Assembly: GCF_020085105.1 (NCBI RefSeq)
Contig: NC_058064.1
Coordinates: 17,863,823 to 17,927,822 of the forward strand
Direction: 5' to 3'
Length of the DNA stretch: 64,000 nt
Source: Siniperca chuatsi
Lineage: Eukaryota; Chordata; Actinopteri; Centrarchiformes; Sinipercidae
The position numbers were made by a program, and so were the translations under genes. The stretch's first letter is position 1, and each line of letters starts with the position of its first letter. The notes under the pieces are model-generated. The model ran no database searches, was not told the origin of the DNA, and saw only the letters and a list, made by a program, of their open reading frames with translations. Below, piece by piece: positions 37,280 through 48,513 of the stretch.

Positions 37280-40200
37280 ATCATCATCTTTCTCCCAGCT
37301 GAAGGCAATCTGAGTAACCAGCACCAAGAGTAAACTAATTAGCACTAAAATAGACAACCCTGTGCAGAAAACATCACATTAAAACCATTTTAAATCTTCT
37401 GATTATATGCAGCTTGATATCTGATCAAACCTCTCAGCTGCTGCGCTGACACATCTTGTCAAGTCGGAGCTTTTACCAACATCTGCAGGTCAGCTGACAA
37501 AAACTGGCCTGCGCAGGATGATTGCATCGCTCACGCAAATAGATTTAACAAAGCAGCACTGAGGAGCCGAACCACATCAATTTTTTAAACATGAAGCGAG
37601 GTCGCAGTGAGCTCATCCCGCGCTCCGTCTCGATGCGGCACCGGCTGCATCTACTAAAAGGGCTCTTTGAAGGGCCACTCGGAGAGACTGAGCACTGTCC
37701 GTCCTTTTAAAACGTCCAGACCCCCCTCCTCTCCTCCAACCGAAGGACAAAGACACTGCTTCACCTTCTCCGACACACAGCACTTGAAAAACAAACGGCA
37801 GCCATTTTGCTTGATGTGCCACTACACCTCGAGTGCCTCTGCCAGGCGTTCCTGCTCTCTTTTCCATCGCATTTAGAATGAAATTCTTGTTCTGTTGCGA
37901 AATGGGAAATTTTGTACTAGAACACGAAGTTTTCCAACACGTCAGTTCTTTCACCAAAATCTCTTTTGGGATGTGTAAACTAGTTTGTATTGACATTTGG
38001 TTAATAGTCACAGCTGCAAAACTGCTAAACAAATGGTGTGATCAGATCAGAATCACTACAAAAATCTAATCAACTGTTCCTTAGCCAGAGGCCGATCCGG
38101 CTGATCTGCTCACAGATTTCTTGGAAATCTGGTCAGACTTGTTGTAGAGCTCAGAATCTCCATTCCAGGAACACAAAACTCCATTTGTTATCAATATTTC
38201 AGTACACTGAGCAGTGTCGAAAATATTCTCATGTCATGTTTTATTTTTACACTCACATTTTTTAAATGTATCTGTGTATTTTCTGCTCTACATGCTGCAA
38301 GATTTTCATGTTTATATGCTCGTTTCCTATTTCTGCCAACTAAAATGAATCAATATGAAAACCAAAGAAACACCTAGTATTGATTACTTAAAGCCCCAAA
38401 TGAGGCATCCTGTTGTTTACAACAACTGCAGGTGATCAAATGTATTTTCTGAGTTTGGAAGCTAATAAAATATTTGGTCACTCACTGGTTGCTGCTTCCC
38501 ACAAAGGCTTGAATGACGATGGGCAGCTCGTATTTGACGATGTAGAGGTAGCTTGACATGGCTGTAAACACAAAAACTGCAGTTAGTATATTTCCCTGTA
38601 AAATAAGCCAAGTCATGTCCATGAAGGGAACTCCACTACAAAAGTAGTGATGTCTAATATTTGGTGAGAGGCTGAGTTGTTCCAGTGGAAGGAAAATGAA
38701 GTTTAACACATGCTTGTGGAATGACTCAAGTTTTTACTGGAAGCTACTCTACATTCCAAAAACACACTGGTTAACCATCGGCCAAGATGTCTGTTTCCCT
38801 TTCTTTGTTTTTTTCCTCGTGCAGTCAGTTTAGACATAGAGGGACAGTGTTTTAGTTCGGTGGAATAAACACATGGTGGATAAATATAGAAAAGTAGTTC
38901 AATTATAGTTACATAACACCTATTAAAAGAAGTTTCCTTTGCTTTTGAAATGCCACACTCTCTCACCTCCGATGTTCTGCATGGTGATGGAGCAGGAAGC
39001 GGCAAGTTTCCCCGGCATGCCGAAGGCTTTGTAACCCAACTGCTCGTACACCAGTGCACCTTTGAAGAGGCAATACACAAAGAAAAGAAGATTTAGCATT
39101 CAAAAGGACTTCAAGAAGCCATTAGGGAGCACGGATGGATACATGACTATCTGACAGCAGAAGTTTTTCCATCAGCGTGGCCAGATGGGGCCACTGAAAA
39201 TCTTTGATATGTGGTGACAGTCGGTCAAAAGTAGCTGGCTGGCTATGCATTTGTTATTTTCTTTCACATGAACTATTATGAAAATTATACATTATTGATT
39301 TAAATGAATTGTACCTAATGTAGAAAATCAGATAGAAGCATATTATGCATACAGTACTCATTACTCAGAAGAATATTGAATAATTATGCATATGCCACTT
39401 GTGAGGGGGGGCAAGTGGGGGGGGCCCCGTCTGACAGACTCACCTCCTTCATTGGCTGTCTTCAGTAGCAAGTGGACAGAATACAAGGAGAAAATGGCGA
39501 CGGCCACGAGGAGAATCCTGTAAATGGACAAGAGGGATCTTTAGCTGATTGCAAACAAGACGGAAATTACAAGGAAGAAGAGCTAAACTGATGACAAGCT
39601 GGTCCTGATCGATGCTGAAGTGCTGCGCTGATTTTTTATTTCTACTTCTATGGAACATGGGGCTTTAAAGGCCAATTCAATGACAAATGTATTTTCCTGA
39701 CTGTGGTAAACAAACACATTGACATTTAGCTAACGTGAAGGTCAGACACTCCTGTCCTGGAACTGTAGAAGATGTCTTACATCAATTTACCCTTGTAATG
39801 ACTCAAATCTTATGTCTTTTGGAAGGAGGACGAGATGATTTCATAAATTTCTGCTTGTTTCAAGAACTCAACATGTACGTTTGTCAAGATAATGATATTC
39901 ATTTCAAAAAAATTCCTCAAAGAGTGGCCAGTAAATGATTATCCCAAACTATCTGCTTTGAAAAAAAGGGAATTTCAGCAATCAGAGAATTTGGACCCTG
40001 CTGACTTTGAGACCCAGGAGTCTGCAGTCACTACTTCCCTACTTAACAGCAAAATCATCTGCTGTGATGAAAACCTGCATTTTCTCACATTTTTGTCGTC
40101 CTGATCAGCAAAGATCTTGAAGGCAGCATCGGTCTGCAGGTTCTTTGAGTCACGAGCAGAATCAGCAGCGTTGCAAAGGGCGAAAGGTTTCCCTGTACGG

Positions 40201-42131
40201 GATCCTCTTAGCACCCTTGGGATGCTGCAGAGCCAGCACTGTGTGCCCAGATATTAATAGTTCAGGTGAAAATTAATCTCCAGGCCATTTGAGACCAATG
40301 CTGTAAAGACTGTCTCCTCGCGGCATGTGACCGTCCAGCTCTTTTCAGCCTCTGACTGGCCGCTCGCCTGCCTGCCTGCCTCTGACATCATAATCGTATC
40401 TTATCGATTTGTACGCTGCGACTCAACAAATATATGCTGTGGATCACCTTTTACGGGGAGTCAGTTTGTTCTGCAAGAGGTTAGTTAGCTTATTGGAACT
40501 GTAATTGCTGACGAGAAGAGCACCAGACAGTGTTTCGAAATGCAAACAGACAACCCCTACTTTCCACAGACATAGGGCTCAGATTGGTCAGCTGCTGGCT
40601 GACAGTGAGCCACGCTGTGCTCCATTCATGATCTCCTGCAAGCGCATCTTAGCTCTCTGTTTATATAACCCTGGCCCAAATGCAGTGGGATTAGCTCTGC
40701 TAAGCTGCTTCTCCTGCCACTCCCTGCGTTTGTAATTGTAGATTGACATACAAAGGCCATTTGGTGGCACCCAAAGTATCTAGTAGCCTACTATGAGTAC
40801 ATATGTTCATGTTCTGACAGTGGAACAGAAAAAGACAGTATTTCTTAAGTGTCATTTAAGGAAAAGTGGTGTTATAAGTGGGGTTTTTTTCCTCAGGATA
40901 TTGTGCTCAGAAATGTGAGAAATGCAGACACCAGTAAGTAACTGACATAAATGAAAAAAGATGGAATCCAGAGGACAAGTGATGTAAAAATGGCTTGAAA
41001 TTGTTCACATAAGCTGCAAAAAATAAGCTACAAAGTAGACAATTTGTGGACATGGTGAACTCAATGCACTGGATAACCAATAGGGGGAGCACTCATAAGA
41101 ACCCATCATTTGCCCTGAAGAGAACTTTCTCCCACTAAAAATGAACACTCTCTCCTCACTTTTATCTACAGCAAACATGATAGCAAGTACTTAAACTGTA
41201 GCAATGAGCATTTGTAAACTTTCGACCCTGGTGTAATCTGCAGAGCAAACACACACACACACACACACACACCGTTGGCAAAAACTCATCCTGCAGAGGT
41301 TCAGTACATCATGACCTGCAACCTTGATGCAACAGACAAAACCACACATGCTTCTGCTTGCCTCAGCTGAATCCACATCGCATTGAGTGGTCATTTTCCT
41401 TTGCTTTGAATCTCACCTCTGATGCATGAAGGTGCTTTGCAGTTGTTGGCATTACCACCAAATCACTATTTTTTACCTCTGCAGCCCTGCTTGTAAAATG
41501 CCGAAATACTTTCAAAGTGAAGAAAGGAAAATAACCAAATTAATGCTGAATAGAACAGATGAAAACTTACACAAATAGGGCGATGCCAGTGTTGGCCATA
41601 GCGTAGGACAAACCCAGGATGCCACTGCCCATGATGGCATTGCCCAGGTTGAAGACGGACATGCCAAAGGAAGCATTGCCCTGGTGCTGTGGGAAAATTA
41701 AAGGTTCACAGTTAGGAAATTAGGAAGGAATGACATTATGTGATCAAAGAAGATAGGTGTGTTGGAGGATAAGAAAAGCTCTTACATATTCAGTCTCATA
41801 CTTCTTCTTGCCAAGGTTGTGTTCAGGGAGGAAGTTTTGACTCTCTGCATCCATGTCAGAGTATTGGCTTTAAAAGAAAATAAAAGATAGAAGAATTTAG
41901 AGAAGTCAATGTGATTTACATAGGTGTACAGGATGTACAGTTACTAGTTCAGAAAGGGGTTCTTTTTTTCTAATATTTTGTGTGTTCAGACATATTTTAA
42001 AGCCAGTCTCACCCGCTCAGTGGGACCTTCTTGTCTTGGTAAGTGTACTCGTTGCTGTTGGTGCTGCTGCTGTCTTCTTCGGGAGATATGTTGAAACGGC
42101 TCATCTCAGTTTTGGCAGTGGGCTGTTTCAT
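32947..42131 (-). CDS. slc38a2: slc38a2, sodium-coupled neutral amino acid transporter 2 (SNAT2), complete
   Basis: Coding exons in transcript order: 42131-42013, 41867-41786, 41686-41571, 39517-39444, 39059-38967, 38561-38486, 36841-36759, 36621-36563, 36110-35943, 35833-35754, 35585-35485, 34227-34103, 34000-33856, 33758-33661 and 33063-32947. They total 1536 nt and give 511 residues; human has 506. It imports small neutral amino acids with sodium at the plasma membrane. The N-terminus has [14 protein letters not shown] and [10 protein letters not shown]. Membrane helices begin with [20 protein letters not shown] (TM1) and continue through [50 protein letters not shown] and [18 protein letters not shown] long extracellular loop (exon 36110-35943) carries three N-glycosylation sequons, NET, NTT and NST. 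The C-terminus ends DWIHNA...DGH, as in SNAT2 (DWVHNA...GGH). SLC38A1 and SLC38A4 are the nearest alternatives, but the N-terminus favours SLC38A2. Confidence 0.95.
33270..33555 (-). repeat. Intronic copy of the 58.2 kb 'GCTTAGCATAA' repeat, inverted
   Basis: It contains AACTTAGCTTAGCATAA, GAGCCAGGTTAGCTGTTTGC and GATCTAACTCTCAGCAAGAA. The last is the complement of TTCTTGCTGAGAGTTAGATG at 58.2 kb. It lies in the last intron but one of slc38a2 and is noncoding. Confidence 0.65.
36720..36751. repeat. CA microsatellite in slc38a2 intron
   Basis: About 16 CA units with one CG interruption end six bases from the slc38a2 donor at 36758. Length changes here could in principle affect that splice site. 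Confidence 0.95.
37240..37276. repeat. AT microsatellite in slc38a2 intron
   Basis: An uninterrupted AT run of about 18 units lies in the large intron between the 38561-38486 and 36841-36759 exons. The rest of this intron shows nothing recognisable. Confidence 0.95.
39518..41570 (-). other. slc38a2: slc38a2 intron, 2 kb
   Basis: I find no gene or clear transposon end in this intron. It contains a CA run at about 41249-41272. Short open frames near 39735-40104 lack supporting signals. Confidence 0.6.
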
Positions 42132-43289
42132 GCTGTACATTTCAGAGCAGAAAAGAAGAGCACATTTGCTTTCTGTTAGTCATTTTCATGCATTCCTGCT
42201 CCATCGCAGACTTTTTTTTATTTCTAGCGCGTTCACGTTCCCTTTAGAACGATTAATATTTAGAGTGAGCAGGCGCGCGCCGCAGAACCTCCTCATGAAT
42301 CGCAGATCATGTGACTTTTGTTTGGAGGGAGGAGGAGGTAGAGGAGGAAGAGGAGAGGGGGGAGGGAGGGGGTGACGCACCGGCAGTGGAAAAATACCAG
42401 ACCGGCATCCGCGTCCACCCGACATCACCTCAGCCAGGCTGAATGACAAAAAGCCGCAGTACGCGCTCTTTGCGCACATTTCCCTCCGAAATGTATTTGA
42501 AAAGTGTAATGCAAACATGGTGTGTCAGCGTCTTCTTCCTCACACGAACATTCTTTAGACATTTATGAAACAGAATAAGGTGACATTAAGGCAAAGCTTC
42601 GTGTGGATATTCTAAATCTGACATTCTAATATAAAAGCGCACATGTAGATCCCCACAGAGCCCAAAAGGCGTAACCCCAGATCCATTTAATAACATCATT
42701 CTCATGACCGGCTCCGATGGAAACAATGGCACGTGTTGTCCCTTTATGGGCATGGCTCTCCATTTTGCGCAGAGGCTTGCGCTCTGATTCAAAGTTAAGA
42801 TTAGAGCCTTTTCAATGACACACAGAGATAGGCTTACATGAATTCCTTTTCACTCAGCTTGTGTTTATCTGTGTGGCAGTGACAACCCTGTGCCACATGC
42901 AGACATGAGTCCAGCACTGCAGCATCACTGTCACACTGCTTCATTATTTATTTATTTGGACCAGGGCTGACCTAGTAAGAAATGACGCCTCAGGCCTTTC
43001 AGAAAGGAGAATTTCTGCTCTTAGAAAGAGATCCACACATCTAATATGGCAGAAAGTAGTTTTAATAGTGACTAAGCCCAAAAGAGCTGGTAACGCATCT
43101 ACTTTTAATTAAATGAGATTCAAAATGCAAACCAAAGACATATAATGAGGCAATTATGCACAAATAGCAAACCAAAACGTGTAAGATCTTGCCATCTAAA
43201 AGCTTAGAATTATCTTTCAAAGACTGTGCGGCCTACATCCGGTAATTTTCTGACAGACAGTCAATGATGTAAGATGCCGGCATTCTTAC
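42132..43289 (-). other. slc38a2: slc38a2 intron 1, with GC/GA-rich part
   Basis: This is the inferred intron between the noncoding exon and the start-codon exon. The acceptor CAG lies one base before the ATG. A CpG-bearing part (42225-42290) and a purine-rich GA tract (42327-42374) with TGACGCA just beyond could be regulatory or an alternative promoter. No exact TGATGCAAT motif occurs inside this intron. Confidence 0.5.
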
Positions 43290-43610
43290 CTTCTGAAGAT
43301 GTGGCAGGATGCCTGTAAAATCCTTTCAGTAAAAAAAGCAAAAGCAAATGTCCGGACGATTTCTTCACAAAAGCCGAGTGATCCTTGAGTGTATTTAGGT
43401 TGAATATGAATAAATTGAACAATGAATGGATAGGCGTGTTACTAGACAGGATCTGATTCAAAACACTAGCTGAAACAGTTCAACAGTTAACGAACAAAGA
43501 CACTCTTAGAATAAACCGACCGACGCGTAAAATCAAAAGAATTTAGATTTACTTATAGTTAAACCAAATTCCCAGAGATACGGTGCGCTCGGAGAGAATA
43601 CCCTGTTCTG
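43290..43610 (-). other. slc38a2: slc38a2 5' UTR exon, free of ATG
   Basis: The exon ends at a strong donor (CAGAAG then GTAAGA, donor bases 43289-43288). Its upstream edge is set about 26-30 bases after a TATA box at 43641-43636. The sense strand contains no ATG across about 320 nt. It would splice to 42132, one base before the SNAT2 start codon. A noncoding first exon fits my memory of the human gene. Confidence 0.6.
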
Positions 43611-43635
43611 CTGGAGGAGGGGTGGGGACTCACCC

Positions 43636-43641
43636 TTTATA
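43636..43641 (-). promoter_or_regulatory. slc38a2: slc38a2 TATA box
   Basis: On the minus strand the sequence is CTCATCTCTATAAAGGGTGA. It is a near-consensus TATA element the right distance before an exon that ends in a strong donor. Transcription would start near 43608-43611. Confidence 0.6.
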
Positions 43642-43650
43642 GAGATGAGC

Positions 43651-43659
43651 ATTGCATCA
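43651..43659 (-). promoter_or_regulatory. slc38a2: Amino acid response element (CEBP-ATF composite site) of slc38a2
   Basis: The minus-strand sequence TGATGCAAT is a perfect match to the CEBP-ATF response element consensus TGATGNAAN. ATF4 binds this element during amino acid starvation. The human SNAT2 gene is known to be induced through the same 9-mer, reported in its first intron. Here it sits about ten bases upstream of the TATA box, so induction by starvation is likely conserved although the position differs. Confidence 0.65.
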
Positions 43660-43972
43660 GCCTGCATCTACAGGGAGGGAAGAGAGTAGCAGGGGGGAGG
43701 AGGAGGAGTGGCCGACTGGTTTGGATGCAGGAGGTGGAGACTTTTTACGCACAACAGTGACGTGATTTTTGTATACAAACAGAGCAATGACCTAGAGTCT
43801 CCTCCCTGGAAAACCACAGCGATCCTCCACATTTTTTACAATAGGTGTTATCAAAGAATACTATATAACTACTACAATAATACCATATGAGGTCAAGACT
43901 ATAAGTGGGCCTAACATTCATCATTAGCCTACCATAGAAATGGTAAATGCCTAAAATATTAAAAAGTGTTTA

Positions 43973-45370
43973 AATTCAATTCAATTTTATTTATATAGCG
44001 CCAATTAACAACAGAAGTTATCTCATTGCACTTTTCCTATAGAGCAATGCAGCGTCTAGACCGTACTCTTTAAAATATTATTTATAGAGACCCAACAAAT
44101 CCCACCATGAGCAAGCATTTGGCGACAGTGGCAAGGAAAAACTTCCTTTAAGAAGCAGAAACCTTGGACAGAACCAGACTCAATGATGGGCGGCCATCCG
44201 CCGCAGCTGTGTTAGGTTTTGAGAGAGAGAGAGAGAGAGGAGGGGGAATTTAAAAAAAAAAAAAAATTAATGGTAGTGGTAATATTAATATTAATGAAGT
44301 AATAAATATAGAAATGATAGTAATAGGAATAATAATGATAACAAAAGTAATAAGCCTAATAATAACAATTGTAGTAGCAGTTGTCGACCAGGAACACGGG
44401 GGCAGCAGGTGGCCCACAATCATCAATCCAGTCTCTGCAGCTCCGGAGGCAGAAATACCTGCTGAAAGCGACAGAAGGAGAGAGGAGAGAGACAAGAAAG
44501 CAGAAAACTACAGAGAAGATGTCGAGTTAGTAACATGCATTAATGGGATAAAAATGCATACAGATGGAGAGGAGGAGAGGAGAAGAGAGGAGCTCAGTGC
44601 ATCATGGGAAGTCTTCTGGCAGTGTAGGCCTACAGCAACACAACACAACAAAGGATGGTTCAGGACTCACCTGAGCCAGCCCTAACTATAAGCTTTATCA
44701 AAGAGGAAAGTCAAATTGAGCTCTGATTCCACAGGAGAGGAGCTTGATAACTGAAGGCTCTGACTCCCATTCTAATTTTGGAGACTCCAGGAGCCACAAG
44801 TAACCCTGTATCTTGGGAGCGCAGTGTTCTAATCTGGTAATACGGTATTATGAGATCTTTAAGATATGATTGTGCCTGACCATTAAGAGCTTTGTAGGTG
44901 AGGAGAAGGATTTTAAATTCTATTCTGGATTTTACAGGGAGCCAGTGCAGAGAAGCTAATATTGGAGAAATATGATCTCTTTTCCTAGTTCTTGTCAGTA
45001 CACGTGCTGCAGCATTCTGGATCAACTGGAGAGTCTTAAGGGACTTATTCGGGCAGCCTGATAATAAGGAATTGCAATAATCCAGCCTAGAAGTAACAAA
45101 TGCATGGACTAGTTTTTTGGCATCATTTTGAGACAGGATGTGCCTGGGTTTTGCAATGTTGCGTAGGTGAAAGAAGGCAGTCCTTGAGGTTTGTTTCATG
45201 TGAGAGTTAAAGGATAAATCCTGATCAAAGATAGCTCTGAGGTTCCTTACGGTGCTGCTGGAGGCCAGGGCAATGTCATGTAGAGCAACTATGTCTTTAG
45301 ATAATGTGTCTCGGAGGTGTTTGGGGCCAAGTACAATAACTTCAGTTTTGTCAGAGTTTAACATCACCTT
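43973..45370 (-). mobile_element. 5'-truncated L2/Rex1-type LINE remnant
   Basis: A minus-strand frame from 45367 to 44711 encodes the end of a LINE reverse transcriptase, with LNSDKTEVIVLGPKHL, HAFVTSRLDYCNSLLSG, LQLIQNAAARVLTRTRKRDH and ILASLHWLPVKSRI. It then continues into a 3' UTR ending at about 43973 with a TATATAAAATTGAATTG-type tail. The catalytic core lies upstream and is missing. A GA run at 44221-44240 and degraded AT-rich sequence lie within the 3' part. It is not functional as it stands. Confidence 0.85.
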
Positions 45371-45506
45371 CTGTGATCATAATAGGAACATCAAAAGTCA
45401 CCATATGATAATAAAATCTCTAAGCGATAAGCGTTTTACTTAACAATATGATAAGCTAAAACAGAGTTTTTCTATTAGTTATGACATGAGTAATAATCCT
45501 ATAGGG

Positions 45507-46188
45507 CAGTGGTTCCCAACCTTTCTTTTCAGATGCACCCCCACAGCCCTGCCAGATGAACTCAAGTACCCCTTCATCGACACCACCCATCATGTTCCAA
45601 ACATGTTCATTTGAATTGATTTTAAACTGGATGTTATTTAACATTATTAATTATATAATGATTTTTGTTACAGTAGCCTAATGTTTTCAGAGGCCTGCGT
45701 TTGTCAGTTTGCATTGGTACGACTACCACTTGGAGGAGCAGAAGCTGGATGTTTCAACCATTTAGCCATTACTTTTAGCTAACTGTTTATTCATTAGTTT
45801 TAAATAACTATTACAACTATTTGACCATTACTTTTAGCTATCTCAACTATTTATCTGTTACGTTTAGCCTTTTCAACTATTTATCCATTATGTTTTGATA
45901 TTCCAATTACTTTTAGCTATCGCAACTGTTTATCCATTAATTCAGCTGTCTTATGCAACCATTTACTTTTAGCTAACTATTTCGATGGTATATCCGTCAC
46001 TTTAGCTGTCTATTTAAGCATTCCATCCATTACTTTTCGCTATCTAATAAAACCTTTTATCCATTACATTTAGCTAAATGTTTAGACCACTTTTCTAGCT
46101 TGCTAACTAGTTTCCATGCACTTTCAATCGCAACACGTAGTGTTCAAGTGATACATCTGACTCAATATGTGGATTTAAAAAAAATTAA

Positions 46189-46223
<35 letters not shown>

Positions 46224-46305
46224 CTTTTTTCTCAAATTAGTTGAGCGTCTCCACAATCTTTCCATGTACCCCCTGGCAACTGCAGAGGTACGCTGGGAGT
46301 CACTT
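45507..46305 (+). mobile_element. DNA transposon-like element with internal minisatellite
   Basis: The left end AGTGGTTCCCAACCTTTC and the inverted right end AGTGACTCCCAGCGTACC are degenerate inverted repeats of hAT style. The interior (45750-46085) is an array of diverged units of about 35-45 bp built on CAACTATTTATCCATTACTT followed by TTAGCTA. An AT run lies at 46193-46219. No coding sequence is present. A related inverted copy is at 6437-6790. Confidence 0.7.
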
Positions 46306-46789
46306 CTATAGTGATTTATAGATTTGTGTGACATGTTTTTGTTTCCATATATGATTTGTTATAGGACATTGCTCTATTTTTTAAAACAGAATAAGGTTAC
46401 CACTCATGTTGAACTCCATAGTTGCACTGTAGAACCATTTGAACCACTTTTTGAAGGTGAAGTGGACTCAAAGTGGCCTGGATGTCTGTCACTCCAGATC
46501 AGGGCGTAAGTGGAGCTTCAAAGCAGACCTCCCTGTCTGAAGGAGATTACACACAAACGCTGTCATGTGACAGCAGCCATCCTGATCCTCATTCACGCAG
46601 TTGGCTCTCCTCACTGGTCAGGTGTATGTGTGTGTGGGAGTGAAATCTTCCACAGCTCTGGTTTCCAGTTTATTATTAATGCTTTGATGACTGAGAACTG
46701 TACAGTCTGGCAACTATCAGGCAGGCTTGTGGATGGATCTTTGATTCCACAGATCTCCACATATAAATATAACACTTCCTTCTGATGCG

Positions 46790-47520
46790 ACTGCTGCTGC
46801 TACTACTACAACTTCTTACTGCTACTGTTCATATACTTCTACTTCTACTACTAATGATACATCACTACAACTCTTCTCAATGTCTTTACTTCTACAATAA
46901 CTATCACCACCACTACTACTACTGTTGTTGTTACTGGACAGCTACATGTTCTATTACTACCAAAACATAATTACTACTACCTGTACTTATACTAACCACC
47001 AGTACTACTACTTGTACTACTACTACTACTACTTCTGCTTGTACTACTTCTACTATGTACTACTATCTAGTACTGTACTACTACTGTGTGCACTATGTCT
47101 AGTACTTGTACTTGTACTACTAATACTAGTACTTGTACTACTACCTGTAGTGGAATTACTACTACTACTTCTACTCATACTACTTCTAGTACTTGTACTA
47201 ATACTTTTACTACTTCTAGTACTTGATCTATTACTACTATTACCTTTACACATACTACTTATACTACTTTTACTACTGCTATTTCTAGTGCTGATACTTC
47301 TACTTGTACTTGTACTACTGATACTAGTACTTGTACTACTACCTGTAGTGGAATTACTACTGCTACTTCTACTCATACTACTTCTAGTACTTGTACTACT
47401 ACTACTACTACTACTTCTGCTAGTGCTACCACCACCACCGCTGCTACTACTACTACTGCTACTTGCACTACTACGTTCAGCATTACTAGTACTACTGCCA
47501 GCACCACTAATCATCTGTCA
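46790..47520. repeat. TAC/ACT triplet array with 198-bp higher-order repeat
   Basis: About 730 bases are built almost wholly from ACT, TAC and related triplets (CTTGTA, TTCTAC). Within it, a long unit repeats at a distance of 198 bp: ACCTGTAGTGGAATTACTAC starts at 47143 and again at 47341, each preceded by ACTAGTACTTGTACTACT. The array yields leucine-rich and serine-rich open frames on opposite strands, which I regard as by-products of the repeat. Confidence 0.9.
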
Positions 47521-48427
47521 TAATGATGTAATGATCATATTAATGTCTTAGTGCAGTGATCCCTGCAGGGGAGTTTTCTAGGTGATCTTGCTCCCTCTCT
47601 ACAGAGAAATCAGAGGTCACATACAGAGTTCAGCATACTCATAGACACTTCAGCAGGGTGCATGATCAAACCTGACTCACACTGAGTCCAGTTGTTCTGG
47701 AAGCTCATTTCACTAAAGAATGATGACAAACGAAAAGTTACACATAAGCAGTCCAGTGTGTGAAGTCAGTGTTATGAATCTGCCTCAGGTCGAGGTGAAA
47801 TGTCAGCAGCTGACAATAAAGAGAACTTTCTTCTCTGACACATTATGCGTGGTCATTATGTCTTTACAACCTGAATGGCTCCACAAAATGTTCATGGCCT
47901 CACATTCATTTTGGCTTTGTGATATTGTGACACAACTTCAAATTACACACATTCATCTGCAGAGAACAGCTTTCCACGATGATAAGGCAAGTTTTGGAAT
48001 ATACAGTTAACAGTTTCACAAAGTTGAGCTATTGTCATATTGTCTGACAGAATATACTAATGCCATTTATCGTAAAGACAACCCATTTCTCTTTATTTTA
48101 TTGAGGAAGATGCAAAACAAAACAGGAAAAGCTGGTTTCTCTTGTTTGATCTAAAAGTTGTTGGAAAACAAACGATGTTCTTTTTTATGTCACAATTGTC
48201 ATTCAGGTGTTATGCACAGAGCTTTGTTTTTTAAAGTTGCACAAGAATTTAATTGCATTAAATAGTTTGCTTTGAATAGGCAAGATTTCAGTCACCTAAA
48301 ATAAAATTAAATAAAAAGACTGTTAGTTCAGTCATGGCATTCAGTTGGTGTTTTGCCCAGATGGAGGAATGAGATGTTTCCTATTGTTTTTTAGCATTAC
48401 AAAAAAAGAAACACCATATATTTAAAA

Positions 48428-48428
<1 letters not shown>
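47521..48428. other. Intergenic stretch, nothing recognised
   Basis: I see no gene or transposon end here. Short frames lack splice or homology support. Confidence 0.5.

Positions 48429-48511
<83 letters not shown>
48429..48511. repeat. CA microsatellite, about 41 units
   Basis: An uninterrupted CA run of about 82 bases. Perfect arrays of this length are usually highly polymorphic. Confidence 0.98.

Positions 48512-48513
<2 letters not shown>

Noticed and set aside
43261..43461. A 66-codon minus-strand frame in the slc38a2 leader that, after splicing, would end in a TGA overlapping the SNAT2 ATG
   Set aside because: The frame begins at a TTG, and the whole leader has no ATG, so a conventional upstream ORF is not supported.
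44314..44685. 123-codon plus-strand frame
   Set aside because: It lies in the 3' part of the minus-strand L2-type LINE and in AT-rich simple sequence, with no similarity to known proteins.
46925..47551. 208-residue leucine-rich open frame, and the 153-residue serine-rich frame opposite
   Set aside because: Both arise from the TAC/ACT triplet array. Composition follows the repeat unit, with no domain or start context.
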